In this document: in pieces, positions 7,977-10,630 of the stretch
How the letters are laid out: each line of letters begins with the position of its first letter
Position numbering within the stretch: the first letter of the stretch is position 1
From: Chloromonas sp. AAM2
Taxonomy: Eukaryota > Chlorophyta > Chlorophyceae > Chlamydomonadales > Chlamydomonadaceae
Length of the DNA: 10,630 nucleotides
Assembly (NCBI GenBank): GCA_004335635.1
Contig: QAXH01005740.1
Location: 1,060 to 11,689, forward strand
Direction of reading: 5' to 3'
Notes under the pieces: generated by a model
Database searches by the model: none
Told to the model about the DNA's origin: nothing
The model's input: the letters and a program-made list of their open reading frames with translations, nothing else
Made by a program: the position numbers and the translations under genes

Positions 7977-8747
7977 ATGCCCGGTGCAGCGTCCGTGGCC
8001 ATGCCAGGTAAGTTGCTACGCGAGCATCAAAGATTCAGCAGCTGTGCATTTCAAGCTGCACCGGCTGCTGGCCTGCAGGTTCCCTTTCGATACATCTGCT
8101 TTTGGCATCGTACTCGTTCGTCATGCTTGGCAATAAGGTTGTCGGGCCCCTGAAAGTACAAAATTGGCTAAACCGCAACAGGCACTTCCAAGCTTTGCTG
8201 AAAGTGATGCCAAGAAATACCAAGCTGTCAGCCTTGCCAGAGAGGACTGCACAAAGCCTTGCTCAGCATTGCTGCATCCACACTTAAGACCACGTACATG
8301 GCTGTGCTTCACCAATATGCATGCTGCTTGACCTGTCCTGAATGCAGGATTGGAAGCACCGAGTTCTGGTGGATGACGAGCTTAAGGAAGAGCTCAAAGA
8401 ATGGTTGAGATATGGTGAGCTGCGTTTTCATGCCTTGGCTGCCCACACAGGAGCGTTCCCTGGCAGGTGTGCATGTCCCGCGCATGTCACTGTAAACGTA
8501 ACACATACCCGAGATGCATGTCCATGGGGTATGCTGTGCATCTGCCTGATAGGCACACAGCTTGATTCGTACAGGGCACTTGTAGGCTCCCCCCGTCATG
8601 TTGCATAGCACACACATTTGTTGCTTTGCAGTTGTTGAACACCCAGCCACCAGCCGCTGCAAGCCCGTCGAGGGTTACCGTACCCTCGATGTTCTATCCT
8701 TCCACGTGTACATGTGCGCTGGTCTCCATCGCATGAGAATCATGTAA
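7977..8747 (+). CDS. Unrecognised 112-aa protein, four exons
   Basis: Exons: 7977-8007 (phase 1 out, GTAAGT donor), 8079-8203 (CTGCAG acceptor; donor GTGATG, phase 0), 8348-8414 (AATGCAG acceptor; GTGAGC donor, phase 1), 8632-8747 (CTTTGCAG acceptor), stop TAA at 8745-8747. All phases agree, and introns are 71, 144 and 217 nt. Predicted features: a short N-terminus, a hydrophobic stretch (IHLLLASYSFVMLG, residues about 15-28) that could be one membrane segment or a leader, then a basic/aromatic segment (QNWLNRNRHFQALLKDWKHR). After that come a charged helix (VDDELKEELKEWLRY) and a C-terminal part with KPVEGYRTLDVLSFHVYM. I do not recognise the family. The TGTAA overlapping the stop (8743-8747) could act in 3' processing only if the real transcript ends beyond it. 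The first exon is the least certain. Confidence 0.55.
8668..8689. repeat. Short inverted repeat inside a coding exon
   Basis: TCGAGGGT and ACCCTCGA form perfect 8-bp arms around the 6-nt loop TACCGT. The structure lies in the last exon of the preceding gene and encodes part of the VEGYRTLD segment, so it may simply reflect codon choice. Confidence 0.6.
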
Positions 8748-8790
8748 GCCCAAAACGTTGCAAAAGGCTTTAATACCATGCAAGATTGCA

Positions 8791-9059
8791 TTACTCGTCA
8801 TCGCCATCATCATCAGCAGGCATCGCCAACACAGGCTCATCAATTGACTCCTCCTCCCCGCCTTTTGATACCTCATCCAATGACTCAGGGTCCAGGCCTG
8901 CCTTATCCCAATCCTCATCACCATCACTGCTGTCTGAATCTTCATCTTCGGCAACAAAATCCACATCACTGGGGCACTCCCATCCGAGTTAACATCCAAA
9001 TTAACATCACACCATCAGCCAGCAGGGGCGGACTCTTCAAAGATGTCCTGCCATGTTGC
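8791..9059 (-). pseudogene. Acidic C-terminal tail of an unknown protein, broken upstream
   Basis: A minus-strand frame of 65 codons (8988-8791, stop TAA at 8793-8791) is strikingly acidic: SDVDFVAEDEDSDSSDGDED, then WDKAGLDPESLDEV, then a GGEEES stretch and an ADDDGDDE end. Upstream, a different frame reads TWQDIFEESAPAG, a TGA stop (9017-9015), then WCDVNLDVNSDGSAP. The sense is continuous if that stop and a one-base shift near the CCCC run (about 8973-8976) are ignored, which points to a decayed gene end. Alternatively, GTGCCCCAG is a 3' splice site and 8791 to about 8971 is an intact last exon. Acidic tails preceded by a GGW...PSDV-like segment occur in histone chaperones such as the FACT subunit SPT16, but the match is loose. 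The fragment is convergent with the gene ending at 8747, with 43 bp between stops. Confidence 0.4.
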
Positions 9060-9493
9060 AACATTGCTTTGATTGATTGATTTGCATTAGGGATGTTTTG
9101 ATGACATGGTACGTGAGCATTTGTCAATATGCCTTGACACGAGGCGCGTGGCATGTGAACTGCATGCACATGTTAGGGCCGACACGCCCTGGTCGTCTTG
9201 GCGGACCACCACAGAGTGTCCTGCCGGCGGTAATTAGCAAGGAATGATCCTCCTACGATACTTTGGTCCCCCAAGCCCAATCAAGCCCACCATGCCCTCG
9301 TGCGTCCAATGCCAGGCTGTAACATGTACGATCATTGTCATCGACCCAATGAGGTCATTTACCGCCACGCTGACTGCACAATCGCTATCGTACTGGATGG
9401 TGTAGAGGTGAGATGATGATGGCAGGAGTCGTTATGGAGGAGTGACATGTGAGCCACTATACGTGAGCCACTCCGGAGTCGCAAATCAGAACC
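9060..9493. other. Intergenic region with a possible unlisted exon
   Basis: On the plus strand a 57-codon frame is open from about 9235 to a TGA at 9411-9413. It includes PMPGCNMYDHCHRPNEVIY and TIAIVLDGVE, and it meets a GTGAGA donor at 9408 in phase 0. It could be an exon, but frames on the minus strand here are open as well. Near 9449-9472 the 10-mer GTGAGCCACT occurs twice, 14 bp apart, about 25-45 bp before the next start codon, where a promoter or 5' UTR element could sit. Confidence 0.3.
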
Positions 9494-9893
9494 ATGGCAC
9501 AAATCATCAACTCGCTGAAGGGCTTCGTTGGTCGAGAACGGCAGTCGCGAGACACCGCTGCGGCGCGACAACCCGCTCAGTATCTGGTCCAACCCGATAA
9601 CTTCAAGCTGCCTCCCTACGAGGTAAAAGTACGCTAGAGCAGCAATGACGTGCTTCTAGATGCATTATCTTCAAATGCTCACGTGCCATTGGGCGCCTTT
9701 CTTTCAGGCATGCGACGAAAGTGACGCTGAAATGACATTTGGAAACCCGAGTACCTACACTGCTCCATCATCTGCCCTGTTCTCCATTATGAGCAGAGAG
9801 AATAAGATACACGCCAGCCCGATGCCTCACCGTCAGAAGGCGGCATGGCCAACAGAGCAGCATGGCATAGACATGACCGGCAGCACAGATTGA
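9494..9893 (+). CDS. Unrecognised 104-aa protein, two exons
   Basis: Exon 1 is 9494-9622 (43 codons), from an ATG in a strong context (AACCATGGC) to a GAG|GTAAAA donor. Exon 2 is 9708-9893, after TTTCTTTCAG, ending at TGA 9891-9893. The 85-nt intron is phase 0 and has a pyrimidine-rich 3' end. The protein begins MAQIINSLKGFVGRERQSRD, which could form an amphipathic helix. It then has a PAQYLVQPDNFKLPPYE segment, an acidic spot (CDESDAEM) and a Ser/Thr/Pro-rich, probably disordered C-terminus. There is no signal peptide and no membrane segment. I do not recognise a family. Two TGTAA signals at 10264-10268 and 10271-10275 would give a 3' UTR of roughly 390 nt, normal for this algal group. Confidence 0.6.
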
Positions 9894-10263
9894 TTGCGCG
9901 CGATTATGCCGTATTCACTTGCTGATGATTTCAACATTTTATTTCGTACACTACGCCATTTCCGGCCCAACGTTGTTTGTCTGCCTGGGTTGCACGTTGA
10001 TTTGCTCAAACGCGACCTTCCCCTGTTGATGTATGGCTTTCACATATCTGTATATCTGAAGTCTAACGTTTTTGTTGAACATGTATGTAGACCATTTGCT
10101 TTCCGGCAACCATTTGCTTCCCGGCGACCATTTGCTTGCATGGCGGTTCTTGATACTTTCATATTTGTCTCCCGGCGACTTTGCCTTCCATTCTCCTGCG
10201 CTCGGTCACCATCCAACTGTTGCAGGCGCTATTACATTTCCAAGCTTGTTCTCTGCTCCACTC
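9894..10263 (+). other. Probable 3' UTR of the 104-aa gene
   Basis: This stretch runs from the stop codon to the TGTAA pair. A 124-codon frame (9894-10268) is open on the plus strand but resembles no domain. Its Phe/Arg/Pro repeat arises from an 18-bp tandem repeat, so I read it as untranslated sequence. Confidence 0.5.
10091..10144. repeat. 18-bp tandem repeat, three copies
   Basis: ACCATTTGCTTTCCGGCA (10091-10108), ACCATTTGCTTCCCGGCG (10109-10126) and a third copy (10127-10144) whose last half diverges. A further CCCGGCGA piece lies at about 10172. The repeat sits in the presumed 3' UTR of the upstream gene. Confidence 0.85.
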
Positions 10264-10275
10264 TGTAAGCTGTAA
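10264..10275 (+). terminator. Twin TGTAA polyadenylation signals
   Basis: TGTAA occurs at 10264-10268 and again at 10271-10275. TGTAA is the usual poly(A) signal of volvocine green algae, normally 10-20 nt before cleavage. Its position after the 104-aa gene and before the next start codon fits the end of that transcript. A cleavage site near 10285-10295 would leave only about 40-50 bp for the next gene's promoter and 5' UTR. Confidence 0.5.
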
Positions 10276-10332
10276 TCCAGAACCCTAGCTCAGTGTAGGT
10301 CGATAACCTTAGCAACAGACCAAGCTTATAGC

Positions 10333-10630
10333 ATGGCAGCACCAACACAACTGACGACGGACCAGATACAAAGGGTGGGTGCGAAGAATCCATTCACAGG
10401 CTGCCCCAACCAGATCACTTGCAGTCAGACGAAGTGTTTGTGCGCCTCAGATGCTTGAGGACAACTACATGTACATCAAAGCCATCGTGGATAACCAGAA
10501 CCTGGGGCGACTCGAGTCGATGAATCAGTTGAGTGCTGCATTCCTCGCAGCGTGCACTGGCCATGCAAGTGTGTCTGCCTGCATGCATGTTGTCACATGC
10601 ACACGTGCGCTGATGACACCAGCCTGTTGA
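10333..10630 (+). CDS. SSXT (SS18/GIF-type) transcriptional coactivator, 5' part
   Basis: Exon 1 (10333-10374) encodes 14 residues ending LTTDQIQR. The donor is GTGGGT, the intron 10375-10450 (76 nt, phase 0), and exon 2 starts at 10451 after GCCTCAG with MLEDNYMYIKAIVDNQNLGR. Joined, this is the N-terminal helix-rich SSXT domain: QIQ, then a Leu-acidic-Asn core, then the DNQNLG signature shared by animal SS18 and plant GIF/ANGUSTIFOLIA3. These proteins are nuclear coactivators that bind SWI/SNF chromatin remodellers and, in land plants, GRF transcription factors. Exon 2 probably ends at 10527 (donor GTTGAG, phase 2), leaving the Gln of the expected (Q)YQ segment to be completed in the next exon. 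The rest of the domain and the Gln/Gly-rich tail lie beyond the window. The frame open to the window end past 10527 is intron. Confidence 0.85.

Noticed and set aside
8778..9080. Plus-strand His/Ser-rich frames
   Set aside because: They are the antisense of the acidic Asp/Glu/Ser tail on the minus strand.

Overview
The window looks like nuclear DNA from a eukaryotic green alga, probably of the chlorophyte order Chlamydomonadales. Coding sequence is split into short exons with clear GT...AG borders. The best gene model starts with a plastid-transit-like leader. The volvocine-type poly(A) signal TGTAA occurs just after a gene, and CCCTAA telomere-type repeats lie inside the sequence. Nothing suggests operons or Shine-Dalgarno sites. 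Species is not resolved; a Haematococcus-like alga is a guess from telomere type and moderate GC.

Layout. Positions 1-560 hold a weak, possibly partial plus-strand reading frame with paired cysteines. Positions 678-804 and 1521-1919 carry two clusters of one satellite family with a unit of about 63-69 bp, each unit able to fold into a hairpin. Positions 2120-2398 hold a fragment resembling the end of a tyrosine recombinase. It runs straight into an interstitial telomeric block (2385-2478), then a 52/61-bp tandem array (2492-2820) and a 60-bp array (2869-3067). Positions 3149-4467 hold minus-strand coding-like blocks, including a coiled coil. They are either the decayed or heavily spliced remains of another gene or the 3' exons of the gene upstream.

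The best-supported gene is a seven-exon ankyrin-repeat protein on the minus strand (7753 down to 4718, about 277 aa). Its first exon looks like a chloroplast transit peptide and each later exon encodes one ankyrin repeat; every intron is phase 0. A 223-bp gap (7754-7976) separates it head-to-head from a four-exon plus-strand gene of unknown function (7977-8747, 112 aa). Convergent with that gene is a minus-strand acidic C-terminal tail (8791-8988), broken upstream. Next come a two-exon plus-strand gene for an unrecognised 104-aa protein (9494-9893) and, only about 60 bp past its TGTAA signals, the start of an SSXT/SS18/GIF-type transcriptional coactivator gene (10333 onward), cut by the window end.

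The left third is repeat-rich and may derive from a former chromosome end. The right half is ordinary compact gene space. No link in function between the genes can be read from the sequence. All gene models come from reading splice sites, phase and family consensus by eye; none has transcript support here.
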